Shown here: positions 1 through 8,097 of the stretch, piece by piece
Layout of the letters: every line of letters starts with the position of its first letter
How positions within the stretch are numbered: the stretch's first letter is position 1
Assembly (NCBI RefSeq): GCF_001517105.1
Contig: NZ_LPVF01000008.1
Coordinates: 1-64,000 of the forward strand
Direction of reading: 5' to 3'
Source: Bacillus halotolerans
GTDB lineage: Bacteria; Bacillota; Bacilli; Bacillales; Bacillaceae
Length of the DNA stretch: 64,000 nucleotides
Notes under the pieces: model-generated
Databases searched by the model: none
Told to the model about the DNA's origin: nothing
Seen by the model: the letters and a program-made list of their open reading frames with translations, nothing else
Program-made: the position numbers and the translations under genes

Positions 1-18
1 ATCAAACTCTCCGATAAA
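1..18 (-). rRNA. 16S rRNA, 5' tip only
   Basis: Read on the minus strand, the first 18 bases end in the universal 16S start GGAGAGTTTGAT. The rest of the rRNA operon lies outside the window to the left. The upstream leader and tandem promoters (see separate entries) support a real rrn operon, corresponding by neighbourhood to rrnB of B. subtilis. Confidence 0.9.
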
Positions 19-137
19 GTGTTTGACTGACTACGCACATCGCTGTGCGATTTTATAATAAAGCTTGAATTAACAGGTACGTTTTGTCTTGTTTAGTTTT
101 CAAAGATCATCACCGCTCTCAATGAAGCAGCTTTACT
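19..137 (-). promoter_or_regulatory. rrn leader region
   Basis: This is the transcribed leader between promoter P2 and mature 16S. On the minus strand it contains CTTTGAAAACTAAACAAGAC, which resembles the boxA-type antitermination leader of Bacillus rRNA operons, followed by an inverted repeat (TCGCACAGCGATGTGCG) that would form part of the 16S processing stem. Function is assigned by similarity to known rrn leaders. Confidence 0.7.
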
Positions 138-166
138 AATATAACACTCAGCTTCTTAATTGTCAA
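138..166 (-). promoter_or_regulatory. rrn promoter P2
   Basis: On the minus strand there is a perfect -35 TTGACA, a 17-base spacer and -10 TATATT. This is a strong sigma-A promoter reading into the 16S leader. Confidence 0.85.
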
Positions 167-229
167 CAACTTTTTTAAAAGTTGTTTAAAGCTTCTTGTT
201 TTGTCTGCTGTTCATCAGCGACGTTTAAT

Positions 230-258
230 AATATAACACCTACAATTATTTATTGCAA
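230..258 (-). promoter_or_regulatory. rrn promoter P1
   Basis: On the minus strand TTGCAA, a 17-base spacer and TATATT lie about 92 bases upstream of P2. The bases around both -10 boxes are alike (GTGTTATATTA), as is usual for tandem rrn promoters in Bacillus. Confidence 0.8.
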
Positions 259-378
259 TAGTTTTTTTAAAAAAATCTATAAAACAATAAAACTGTAATC
301 TTTCTTTATTCTATCTAACTTATAATGCTTTATAAAACATTTATCTAATAAAGAACATTTACCACAGTCAATGTCGTC

Positions 379-407
379 TTGTTGTTTTAACCTTTTTCTT
401 GTATAGT
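379..407 (+). promoter_or_regulatory. thiT promoter
   Basis: TTGTTG, a 17-base spacer and TATAGT stand about 25 bases upstream of the TPP riboswitch. Together they make a reasonable sigma-A promoter. Confidence 0.6.
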
Positions 408-430
408 AGAAACGAACTAAATATCCGATG

Positions 431-517
431 ACCACAAGGGGAGCATAAAAGCTGAGAGTGAGCGGTTTCGTTCTGACCCTTTGAACCTGTTAGTTAACGC
501 TGGCGTAGGGATGTGGC
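431..517 (+). promoter_or_regulatory. TPP (THI-box) riboswitch
   Basis: The stretch opens with ACCACAAGGGGAGC and holds the conserved GCTGAGAGTGA, GACCCTTTGAACCTG and closing GCGTAGGGATGTGG blocks of the thiamine pyrophosphate aptamer. It precedes a terminator and then a thiamine uptake gene, so thiamine pyrophosphate should switch off thiT by premature termination. Confidence 0.95.
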
Positions 518-543
518 AAAGTCAAATGAATTGCAGATTGTAA

Positions 544-586
544 AGCAGTGCGTGGAACTTTCCTCATCCTTCCGCGTGCTGCTTTT
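544..586 (+). terminator. TPP-riboswitch expression-platform terminator
   Basis: GCAGTGCG pairs with CGCGTGCTGC, allowing G-T pairs, and is followed by six T. It sits between the THI-box aptamer and the thiT start, as expected for a transcriptional OFF switch. Confidence 0.75.
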
Positions 587-627
587 TTGTGTCCTTTTGG
601 ATTGTCTATCGATGGAAGGGGATTTTT

Positions 628-1206
628 ATGGCTCAATCAAGACAACTGGTACGTCTTATTGAAATTGCAATCATGACTGCTGCTGCTGTCATTTTAGACA
701 TCGTTTCCGGAATGTTCCTTCGTATGCCTCAAGGAGGGTCGGTATCCATCATGATGATTCCGATTTTTTTGATTTCTTTTCGCTGGGGAGTTAAAGCGGG
801 GCTTACCACCGGTCTATTGACAGGTCTCGTTCAAATTGCGATCGGAAATCTATTTCTTCAGCACCCTGTTCAGCTGTTGCTTGATTACATTGCAGCGTTC
901 GCCGCTGTCGGCATAAGCGGCTTTTTCGCTTCCGCTGTCCGCAAATCCGCCTTATCAAAAGCAAAAGGGAAATTGATCGTATCAATTATTTGCGCAGTTT
1001 TTATCGGCAGTTTTCTGCGTTATGCTGCACACGTGATTTCAGGGGCTGTATTTTTCGGCAGCTTTGCACCAAAAGGAACACCGGTATGGATTTACTCGTT
1101 AACTTATAATGCTACTTATATGGTTCCGTCATTCATCATCTGTGCGATTGTCCTTTGTTTATTGTTCATGACAGCTCCGCGCTTGCTGAAAACTGAAAAA
1201 GCTTAA
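628..1206 (+). CDS. thiT: Thiamine-specific ECF transporter S component ThiT
   Basis: The protein has 192 residues and about six hydrophobic membrane segments, the usual size of ThiT/YuaJ. ThiT binds thiamine outside the cell and works with the shared energy-coupling module EcfA-A'-T, which is not in this window. The C-terminal part carries the aromatic run PVWIYSLTYNATYMVPS, where ThiT proteins bind the ligand. I chose the ATG at 628 because GGAAGGGG stands seven bases ahead of it. An upstream in-frame start at 589 would lie inside the riboswitch terminator and has no ribosome site. The TPP riboswitch just upstream confirms the substrate class. Confidence 0.95.
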   Translation: MAQSRQLVRLIEIAIMTAAAVILDIVSGMFLRMPQGGSVSIMMIPIFLISFRWGVKAGLTTGLLTGLVQIAIGNLFLQHPVQLLLDYIAAFAAVGISGFFASAVRKSALSKAKGKLIVSIICAVFIGSFLRYAAHVISGAVFFGSFAPKGTPVWIYSLTYNATYMVPSFIICAIVLCLLFMTAPRLLKTEKA

Positions 1207-1210
1207 TCTA

Positions 1211-1248
1211 ACACCCCCCAGCGGCCGTTCCGCTGGGGGGTGTTTTTT
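1211..1248 (+). terminator. thiT terminator
   Basis: A 13-bp perfect stem (ACACCCCCCAGCG with its complement), a 7-base loop and a T run follow thiT. Confidence 0.9.
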
Positions 1249-1771
1249 ATCTTCCGTTAAGCAGTTTTTTTAATGAAGCGAGATCCGGCCAGCCGAATCC
1301 TATTTCTTTCATGCTTTCTCCTGCGATTTCAAAACTATCCTCGGCTGCTCTTTCAGGTGAAAACGACTGATAAAATGTAATCGAAGGATTCTCCTCTACG
1401 ACCCAAACAAACATGCTCGTAAAGCCATGATCAAGCAAAAAATCTGTTCCCTTTGTCAAAAGCGCTCTGCCTGCACCTTGCCGCTGCTTTTCTTCTAAAA
1501 GGTAAATGGCATACAACTCTCCGTCATAGCCGCTCTGCTCTGAACGAATTGGACCAAAAGATGCAAAGCCGAATACTGAACCTTCTTCATCTTCTGCTAC
1601 AAAGACCCCCTTTAATGAACGGCTTTTCCATTTGGCTTCAAAATCCTTGTAGTTCAAACCATTTAAGTATTCAGCGGAGACAATGCCGCTGTAAGTTGTC
1701 ACCCAGCTGTCAACATGCACTTTTGCGATGGCCTTTATATCATCTAGACGTGCTTCTCTTATAGTCACCAT
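1247..1771 (-). CDS. yuaI: GNAT-family N-acetyltransferase YuaI
   Basis: This 174-residue protein has the acetyl-CoA binding signature RQGAGRALL at about residues 97-105, preceded by the typical strand ELYAIYLLEE. It therefore belongs to the GNAT superfamily, which transfers acetyl groups from acetyl-CoA. The acceptor substrate cannot be read from the sequence. The gene lies 26 bases downstream of floT on the same strand and is probably the last gene of the sigma-W operon yuaF-floT-yuaI. AAAGGAT lies about twelve bases before the ATG. Confidence 0.85.
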   Translation of the reverse strand: MVTIREARLDDIKAIAKVHVDSWVTTYSGIVSAEYLNGLNYKDFEAKWKSRSLKGVFVAEDEEGSVFGFASFGPIRSEQSGYDGELYAIYLLEEKQRQGAGRALLTKGTDFLLDHGFTSMFVWVVEENPSITFYQSFSPERAAEDSFEIAGESMKEIGFGWPDLASLKKLLNGR

Positions 1772-1797
1772 TCATTCTCTAATCCTTTCCGCAATGG

Positions 1798-3327
1798 TTA
1801 TTCAGATTTTTGAACAGGTTTTGTTTCTTTTAATTCATTTGTCAGTTCGTTGATGCTCTGTTTGATGTTGCCTTTTCCTGAAAAGTTCTCAATCATTTCT
1901 TTTACGTCGATTCCCGAAGACGCTTTTAAGCTTTCTTGCAGGCTGGACATTAAATTTGTCGCATAGCCTGTGACTTTGTTGGCGCCGCTTGAATCACCGT
2001 TTCCTCCTGTATCAACGACAGTGATCTTATCAATATTTGAAAGCGGTGCTGATACCTGTTTCGCGTATTCCGGAAGCATTTTGACAATCATATCAAAAAT
2101 CGCAGCCTGACCGTATTGCTCAAAGGCAGCGGCAATTTTTTCTTTCGCTTCCGCTTCCGCAAGACCTTTTAAGCGAATAACCTCAGCCTCTGTCTCACCT
2201 TTTGCTTTTTCAGCTTCTGCTTTTGCAAGGCCGTCAATTCTGACCCTTTCAGCTTCAGCCTTCGCCATTGCTTCTATGCTGTATTTCTTGGCATCGGCTT
2301 GGGCGAGCTGTTTGGCTTTTTCAGCAGCGGCAGATTGCTCAACTGAATAGCGGTCTGCATCGGCTTTTTTCTTCACTTCAGAGTCATACTGGCGTTCACG
2401 GCGGAGAATTTCTTTTTCTTCTAATTCAATTTGTTTTTGGCGTTCTATAATCTTGACCTGCATTTCCTGTTCGGTCACCTGCTGGCGTGCTTTGGCTGTT
2501 TCCAAATCGTATGCCTGGTCAGCGTTGGCTTTTGCTGTATCTTGATCTCGCCGGTATTCAGCCATTTTAAGCTGATTGATTTTTTCAGCTTCGGCAATTT
2601 CCGTCGCTCGTTCAAGCTCTGATTTTTTGGCTTCTTTATCGGCTTCCGCCCTCTTAATTCTTGTTTCTTTATCGGCTTCTGCGGTTGCAATGTCAGCATC
2701 ACGTTTTACCTGCGCAATTCTCGGTTTACCTAGTGATTCAAGATAGCCGTTTTTATCACGGACATCTTTAATGGTAAAGGAGACAATCACAAGACCCATC
2801 TTCGCAAGATCCTGTGAAGCGACACGCTGCACTTCTTGAGAGAATTTTTCGCGGTTTTTATAAATTTCTTCTACTGTCATAGACCCGAGAATGGAACGGA
2901 GGTGGCCTTCCAGTACCTCACGTGCCTCCTGCTCACGGTCTTCTTTTGACTTTCCTAAAAATTGTTCGGCTGCTGTGGCGATTTCTCCAATAGAGCCGCC
3001 GATTTTAATAATTGCAGTTCCGTCTGCCATTACAGGCACACCTTGCTCGGTATACACTTCAGGTGTCGATACATCGAGTTTGCTTGATAACAGACTTAGC
3101 GGCTCAGCCTGCTGAAAAACCGGAAGAACAAAGGTTCCTCCTCCGCGAACAATCTTCAGGCGGTTGCCTCCCTCATCAACGTGAACATTTTTATTTCCAA
3201 GATAACTTCCTGTAACAATTAACGCTTCATCAGGCCCTGCCGTACGATATTTTGTAATAAATACCGCTATAAGTGCAATGAGTAAAAAGAATACAACTGC
3301 GATGACGATGATAATCGGCATTGTCAT
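1798..3327 (-). CDS. floT: Flotillin-like membrane-domain scaffold FloT
   Basis: The 509-residue protein has one hydrophobic N-terminal segment (about residues 4-26), an SPFH/PHB domain (about 30-210), then a long Ala/Glu/Lys-rich coiled coil with many AEAEK-type repeats up to about residue 400, and a charged tail. This is the flotillin layout. FloT organises functional membrane microdomains, affects membrane fluidity and supports secretion and signalling complexes. It is 18 bases downstream of yuaF, an NfeD-type partner that is nearly always linked to flotillins. A sigma-W promoter precedes yuaF. Confidence 0.95.
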   Translation of the reverse strand: MTMPIIIVIAVVFFLLIALIAVFITKYRTAGPDEALIVTGSYLGNKNVHVDEGGNRLKIVRGGGTFVLPVFQQAEPLSLLSSKLDVSTPEVYTEQGVPVMADGTAIIKIGGSIGEIATAAEQFLGKSKEDREQEAREVLEGHLRSILGSMTVEEIYKNREKFSQEVQRVASQDLAKMGLVIVSFTIKDVRDKNGYLESLGKPRIAQVKRDADIATAEADKETRIKRAEADKEAKKSELERATEIAEAEKINQLKMAEYRRDQDTAKANADQAYDLETAKARQQVTEQEMQVKIIERQKQIELEEKEILRRERQYDSEVKKKADADRYSVEQSAAAEKAKQLAQADAKKYSIEAMAKAEAERVRIDGLAKAEAEKAKGETEAEVIRLKGLAEAEAKEKIAAAFEQYGQAAIFDMIVKMLPEYAKQVSAPLSNIDKITVVDTGGNGDSSGANKVTGYATNLMSSLQESLKASSGIDVKEMIENFSGKGNIKQSINELTNELKETKPVQKSE

Positions 3328-3345
3328 ATGACATTCCTCCTTGTT

Positions 3346-3879
3346 TTATAAAGATTCATGCGGAGTGACTGAAAGAACTCCGTTTTTGACATCAACAACT
3401 AAGACGACTGTTCCGTAACTGATCTGTTCATTTTCAAAGCTGATCGCTGATTTTGAAATCGTACCGCCTATCCCTTCAATCAGTACTTCCCCAAATCCAT
3501 TAACCGGAACAGCGGTTATGACTTTTCCGAGTCTACCTCTAAGATCACCTTCCCGATAAGTCAATGATTCTTCTGCCGATGATAAAGGGACAAGCACAAA
3601 TAAATGGAGCAATATCACCAGCAGCACTGAAAGAAGACAGGATAATAGAGCAATAATCAGGCTGGAGAGGGGGAAAACTGTTTCGCCTATATATCCTAAT
3701 GCGGAGAAAAATGTGAAAAATGAGAGCACCAATGTCGGGTTTAAAAACGGAATAGCTTCGGACAGCCCTTCAAACACATCTCCGAAAAATAAAAATAGCA
3801 GCGTGAGGCTTCCGGCTATGATAAGGGTGTAAAGGTAAATCGTTTGGACAGGAATACCGTATAACTCCAATTTTCTCAT
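3346..3879 (-). CDS. yuaF: NfeD-family membrane protein YuaF
   Basis: The protein has 177 residues. Three to four membrane segments occupy roughly residues 15-100, followed by a soluble C-terminal beta domain (about 115-175, with LRGRLGKVITAVPVNG) of the NfeD OB-fold type. NfeD proteins partner flotillins, and yuaF is the first gene of the operon with floT. It is transcribed from a very clear sigma-W promoter about 45 bases upstream, linking the operon to cell-envelope stress. Confidence 0.9.
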   Translation of the reverse strand: MRKLELYGIPVQTIYLYTLIIAGSLTLLFLFFGDVFEGLSEAIPFLNPTLVLSFFTFFSALGYIGETVFPLSSLIIALLSCLLSVLLVILLHLFVLVPLSSAEESLTYREGDLRGRLGKVITAVPVNGFGEVLIEGIGGTISKSAISFENEQISYGTVVLVVDVKNGVLSVTPHESL

Positions 3880-3924
3880 CCTTTCTAAGCTGCTACTTTA
3901 ACCGACGGCCGTCGTTACCTTTTA

Positions 3925-3950
3925 TACGAGATACAGAGGAAAAGGTTTCA
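3925..3950 (-). promoter_or_regulatory. Sigma-W promoter of yuaF-floT-yuaI
   Basis: On the minus strand TGAAACCTTTT is followed by CGTAT, with exactly 16 bases between TGAAAC and CGTA. This is a full match to the known sigma-W consensus. Confidence 0.85.
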
Positions 3951-4037
3951 AAATTTTTCGATAAATACTCCCCACGAAGTACTTTATAAATGATAAATGC
4001 TTTTATATATGGTAATGTTTTTTCAGGAGGAGATATG

Positions 4038-4526
4038 ATGAGTATCTTTAATGAAGCCAGATTAGAAACATGGAATGAAGTAAAAGGACTTTCCGATGAA
4101 AAGCTGAATCAGAAGCCTTCTTCTGATGAATGGAGTATACGGGAAGTTCTTGATCATTTGAAGAAAATTGATATGACCGCCCAAAATATGCTGAAAGAAC
4201 GAGTAAAGGAAGCGCCTGTTAAGGAGATTGAGGAAAAACCGCTTACGGCCGCACAGGATAGAAGCAATAAACGAAAAGCGCCGGCCCATCTTGAACCGGA
4301 TCATGATTTTATTTCAGGCAGCCAAATGAAACGGGAGCTTGATGTTGTAAGGGAGCAGCTGACAGCTGTTATTGCCTCTCTTAAAGAAGAAGATTTTGAG
4401 AGAGTATTGCCGCATCCCGTGTTTCAAGAGCTGACCGTCAGACAATGGATCGATTTTATCGGCCATCATGAAAAACGCCACCTCAGCCAGATTAAAGAAA
4501 TTAAAGAGAAAATAGAAAGAGTCTGA
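4038..4526 (+). CDS. yuaE: DinB-like putative metalloenzyme YuaE
   Basis: The 162-residue protein matches the DinB/DUF1569-type four-helix bundle. A histidine near residue 40 (LDHLKK) and the C-terminal HHEKRH are the likely metal ligands. Such proteins are often thiol-dependent S-transferases, but the substrate here is unknown. Two adjacent ATG codons (4035 and 4038) follow AGGAGG. I chose 4038, which leaves seven bases of spacing instead of four. An in-frame ATG at 3990 lacks a ribosome site. Confidence 0.85.
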   Translation: MSIFNEARLETWNEVKGLSDEKLNQKPSSDEWSIREVLDHLKKIDMTAQNMLKERVKEAPVKEIEEKPLTAAQDRSNKRKAPAHLEPDHDFISGSQMKRELDVVREQLTAVIASLKEEDFERVLPHPVFQELTVRQWIDFIGHHEKRHLSQIKEIKEKIERV

Positions 4527-4531
4527 TTTAT

Positions 4532-5110
4532 TCAGACTCTTTCTGCTTTTTGTTTGATGTTCCGCTGGTATGAATGAACGATTATTTCATCACCCGCATA
4601 CACGGCACCGGGTCTCTCGACAATACATACAATGCCCCTTATCCCCAACGCATGGCGGACAAAAGCCGGTGCAAGCTTTGGCTTGTCCGGATAATAAGAC
4701 TGGATGACTTCACCCGGCTGGATACACGGATCATTTTCTCCCTCACACAGTAAAGCGGCGCCGCTCGGAAATATAAGCCGGCTTCCTTCTTTTAATGTTG
4801 TGAAATCAGGTATACCGCTGATTGCAACATTTGCACCGAGCCATTCGGGGAAAATACTCGGGATGCCCATTTTCAAAGCAATTTCGTCACATTCTTCTGT
4901 TGAAACAATTGAAATTTGTCTGCGGTTAAAAATTTCTGTTCCTCTTGAAAACATTGGCTCTCGAGCCCCAGCTTTTTTTGTCAGGCCGAAATGTAAGTCG
5001 CCGGGAATGCCGCCATAATCAAAATCGAGCTTGTCCATTTGTTTTGTTACAAAGCCTTCTGTATCTGCAACATATAAGCCTTCCGTTTTTGCGGTCATGC
5101 GTTTCCACAT
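4532..5110 (-). CDS. yuaD: MOSC-domain protein YuaD
   Basis: The 192-residue protein resembles MOSC domains (molybdenum cofactor sulfurase C-terminal type). It has the conserved single cysteine in the block GAALLCEGENDPC and GDLHFG near the N terminus. MOSC proteins carry persulfide sulfur or bind molybdenum cofactor; the exact role of YuaD is unknown. Five bases separate its stop from the convergent yuaE stop. I chose the start at MWKRM (5110). An upstream ATG at 5155 is possible, and the ribosome site for 5110 (GAAGGA) is rather distant. Confidence 0.8.
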   Translation of the reverse strand: MWKRMTAKTEGLYVADTEGFVTKQMDKLDFDYGGIPGDLHFGLTKKAGAREPMFSRGTEIFNRRQISIVSTEECDEIALKMGIPSIFPEWLGANVAISGIPDFTTLKEGSRLIFPSGAALLCEGENDPCIQPGEVIQSYYPDKPKLAPAFVRHALGIRGIVCIVERPGAVYAGDEIIVHSYQRNIKQKAERV

Positions 5111-5160
5111 AAGCTTGCACCGTCCTTCGTATCTAGGATTGTCACTTATGTTCAATTATC

Positions 5161-5192
5161 CAAAAAAATCCCGCTCTGTAAAGGAGCGGGAT
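5161..5192 (-). terminator. gbsAB terminator
   Basis: On the minus strand ATCCCGCTC pairs with GAGCGGGAT and is followed by seven T, eight bases after the gbsB stop. Confidence 0.9.
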
Positions 5193-5199
5193 CATCGCA

Positions 5200-6408
5200 T
5201 TATACAGTTTTTGGCGTAAGATTAAAGCAGCGCTTGTAGATCCAGTTATATGCTTTCTCATTTAAATCTCTAGGATTACCGAAGGTTTGCGGATCTTTCA
5301 TCGCTTCTTTTGACAAGCGCTCGATCATGTCAGGCGATACCCCTTGTTCTTCTAAAGTCGGTACTTCTAACTCTTTCACAAGATCGTACATCCAGTTGAC
5401 AGATGCTTTTGCAGCTTCTTCTGTTGTCATATTGCTTGTATCAATGCCAAACGCTTTTGCGATGCGGGCAAATTTCTCCGGATAGCCCTTCCAGTTGTAT
5501 TCCATAACAGGGCCCATCATTGCTGCTACACATTGACCGTGAGCGACCGGGATGATACCGCCGAGTGTTTGGCTCATGGCGTGAGCAGCACCCGCTGATT
5601 CACTGCCGTAAGAAAGACCGGCAAGCATAGCAGCTTGCGCCATTCCGTATCTGGCTTCGAGATCTTCTCCGTCAGCAAATGCTCTCTTAATGTAGTGAGC
5701 GGCATATTCAATCGCCATCAACGCCACTGCGTCTGTAATCGGCTGCGCAAATTTCATTGTGTAGCACTCAATGGCGTGAGCGAGAGCATCAATCCCCGTC
5801 ATTGCTGTTATGTGCGGCGGCATTGAGACGTGAAGCTCTGGGTCAATCACAGTCAAATGCGCAGCAATCAGCGGACCGCCTGTGTTAAATTTGAATTCTC
5901 TTTCTTCATCTGTAATAACCGCCCATTGCGTCACCTCTGAGCCTGTTCCAGCCGTTGTCGGAATTGTCGTAAGCGGAGGAATGCGGTTCTCCAGCGGTTT
6001 CTTTCCTTCGGCTGCTTCATAATCAAGTACGCTTCCCTCGTGAGTCGCTTCTACCCCGATGGCCTTCGCTGTATCCATGGAGCTTCCGCCTCCGACTGCC
6101 ACCAAGCCGTTGCAGTTCTCTTTTTTGTAAAGCTCAGAACCTTCATTTACAAGCCGTACAGGAGGGTTTGGCTCAACTTTATTAAAGAGCACCACTTCAA
6201 TGCCTGCCCCTTTTAATGACTCGATGACAGGATCTGCGACGCCGGCTTTATAAATTCCAGGGTCTGTAACAAGCAATGCTTTTGAAACACCCAGTCCAGC
6301 TACTTCTTTTCCTACGTGGTTGATGGCGCCAATTCCGTGCTTAATCACAGTCGGAATTTCAAATGTGTGAAATTTATGCATGCTTTCTACTTTCATATTT
6401 AATGTCAT
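5200..6408 (-). CDS. gbsB: Choline (type III alcohol) dehydrogenase GbsB
   Basis: The 402-residue iron-dependent alcohol dehydrogenase oxidises choline to betaine aldehyde, the first step of glycine betaine synthesis for osmoprotection. It shows the nucleotide motif GGGSSMDTAK, the stretch PTTAGTGSEVT and the metal-binding histidines in HAIECY, HAMSQ and HGQC. The start is the ATG at 6408 after GGGGGAG; the ATG three bases earlier is too close to it. It follows gbsA by 16 bases in the same operon. A longer reading to 6498 would overlap the gbsA end and is not credible. Confidence 0.95.
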   Translation of the reverse strand: MTLNMKVESMHKFHTFEIPTVIKHGIGAINHVGKEVAGLGVSKALLVTDPGIYKAGVADPVIESLKGAGIEVVLFNKVEPNPPVRLVNEGSELYKKENCNGLVAVGGGSSMDTAKAIGVEATHEGSVLDYEAAEGKKPLENRIPPLTTIPTTAGTGSEVTQWAVITDEEREFKFNTGGPLIAAHLTVIDPELHVSMPPHITAMTGIDALAHAIECYTMKFAQPITDAVALMAIEYAAHYIKRAFADGEDLEARYGMAQAAMLAGLSYGSESAGAAHAMSQTLGGIIPVAHGQCVAAMMGPVMEYNWKGYPEKFARIAKAFGIDTSNMTTEEAAKASVNWMYDLVKELEVPTLEEQGVSPDMIERLSKEAMKDPQTFGNPRDLNEKAYNWIYKRCFNLTPKTV

Positions 6409-6424
6409 CATCAATCTCCCCCTC

Positions 6425-7897
6425 TTATGAATTGAACCAGTTAACCGCTGCCGGTTTTGTGTTGCGATAGACATGTTTGACTTCTGTGTACTCTTCAAGC
6501 CCTATTTTTCCAAGTTCCCGTCCGAATCCGGATTGCTTATAGCCGCCCCATGGCGCCTGCGCAAAGTACGGATGGAAATCGTTAATCCAAACTGTTCCCA
6601 TTCTCAAATGGGCTGCTACACGTTCACACTTTTCAATATCTTTCGACCATACAGCTCCGGCCAATCCGTAAATCGTATCATTCGCCAGTGAAATTACTTC
6701 TTCTTCAGAACTGAATGTTTCGACAGTTAATACTGGCCCAAATACTTCTTCCTGAACAATTCTCATGTCAGATTTACAGTTTGAAAAAATGGTAGGTTCA
6801 TAGAAAAAACCGTTTTGAAGTGCTGGATCTTCCGGACGTTTGCCGCCAGTCTCCAGTTTTGCCCCTTCTTCCAGTCCGATCTCTACATATTTTTCAACCT
6901 TTTCTCTATGCTCCGCGGAGATAAGCGGACCGCTTTCTGTCTCTTCGTGAAAACCGTTTCCGAGTTTAATGCGTTTCGCCCGCTTGACAAGCTCTGCTAA
7001 AAATCGATCATGAATATCTTCTTCTACAAGCAATCGGGACCCGGCGGAGCATACTTGGCCGGCGTGGAAAAATACGGCGTTTAGCGCCTGATCAACCGCG
7101 ACTTCCAGGTCTGCATCTTTAAAGACGATATTTGGATTTTTCCCTCCAAGCTCAAGCGCAATTTTTTTAACGTTGCCGCTTGCCGCCCGCATGATTTTTT
7201 TGCCTGTTTCAATTCCGCCTGTAAACGAAATTAAGTCAACATCTTTGTTTACAGCAAGCTCGTCACCCACTGTGGCGCCCGGTCCCAACACAAGGTTTGC
7301 GACACCTTTTGGAACTCCGGCTTCCTCCATCAGCTTAAAGACTTTGATTGTCGTCAGCGGTGTGATCTCACTCGGCTTCATGACAATTGTATTGCCTGCC
7401 GCTAAAGCCGGGGCGATTTTCCAGCTTGCTTGCAGAAGCGGATAATTCCACGGCGTGATTTGTCCGCATACGCCAATTGGCTCCCTGATGATTTTGCTTT
7501 CCGAATCAGGGATTGGAGATGAGATGATCTCTCCTCCATCTTTATCTGCCAGACCAGCATAATACTGAAAAACATTGGCAATATCGTCCATATCGGCTTT
7601 GCTTTCCTCAAGCGTTTTTCCTGTATCAAGGGATTCGAGCTCAGCCAGCTCGTCTAGATCGCGTCTGATTAATTCCGCAATTTTCAGAACTATTTTTCCG
7701 CGTTCAAGTCCTGAAAGAGAAGGCCACTCTCCTGCGTCAAAAGCTCTTCGTGCAGCAGCGATTGCTTTAACGGCATCCTCACGCCCGCCCTCGCTAACTG
7801 TTGCAATTTCTTCTTGATTAAATGGATTAATAATACTGCGGACCTGCCCTTTTTCGGCACTGATCCATTCACCGTCAATGTATAATGTTTGACTCAT
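6425..7897 (-). CDS. gbsA: Betaine aldehyde dehydrogenase GbsA
   Basis: This is a 490-residue aldehyde dehydrogenase with the catalytic cysteine in GQVCSAG (Cys283) and general base in LELGGKNPN (Glu249). The NAD fold motif FTGGIETGK is also present. It oxidises betaine aldehyde to glycine betaine with NAD+, completing the path started by GbsB. It is the first gene of the gbsAB operon, divergent from gbsR. The promoter and a palindromic operator candidate are described separately. Confidence 0.96.
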   Translation of the reverse strand: MSQTLYIDGEWISAEKGQVRSIINPFNQEEIATVSEGGREDAVKAIAAARRAFDAGEWPSLSGLERGKIVLKIAELIRRDLDELAELESLDTGKTLEESKADMDDIANVFQYYAGLADKDGGEIISSPIPDSESKIIREPIGVCGQITPWNYPLLQASWKIAPALAAGNTIVMKPSEITPLTTIKVFKLMEEAGVPKGVANLVLGPGATVGDELAVNKDVDLISFTGGIETGKKIMRAASGNVKKIALELGGKNPNIVFKDADLEVAVDQALNAVFFHAGQVCSAGSRLLVEEDIHDRFLAELVKRAKRIKLGNGFHEETESGPLISAEHREKVEKYVEIGLEEGAKLETGGKRPEDPALQNGFFYEPTIFSNCKSDMRIVQEEVFGPVLTVETFSSEEEVISLANDTIYGLAGAVWSKDIEKCERVAAHLRMGTVWINDFHPYFAQAPWGGYKQSGFGRELGKIGLEEYTEVKHVYRNTKPAAVNWFNS

Positions 7898-7953
7898 CTA
7901 AGCCCTCCTTGACGAAAATAAAGTTTGTTAAATAAAAATTTAATGTTTTTAAC

Positions 7954-7988
7954 AACCTTAATCTAACATAAGGTTTTTAAACTGTCAA
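7954..7988 (-). promoter_or_regulatory. gbsAB promoter with palindromic operator candidate
   Basis: On the minus strand TTGACA (plus 7983-7988), a 17-base spacer and TAGATT (plus 7960-7965) form the promoter. The inverted repeat AACCTTA-N8-TAAGGTT (7954-7975) covers the -10 box, where a repressor would block RNA polymerase. GbsR is the natural candidate because it is divergently encoded and known to repress gbsAB in the absence of choline. Confidence 0.7.
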
Positions 7989-8011
7989 AGCCCTAATTAT
8001 GATTTTTCGTT

Positions 8012-8040
8012 TTGACTTTTCTCTAGGTTTCGTTAAGATA
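8012..8040 (+). promoter_or_regulatory. gbsR promoter candidate
   Basis: TTGACT, a 17-base spacer and AAGATA lie about 60 bases upstream of the gbsR start. The -10 is weak. Confidence 0.45.
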
Positions 8041-8097
8041 AAGAACATAAAGAAATGACTTAACAAATTTAATTTTCTAAAGGAAAAGAGGGTCAGT

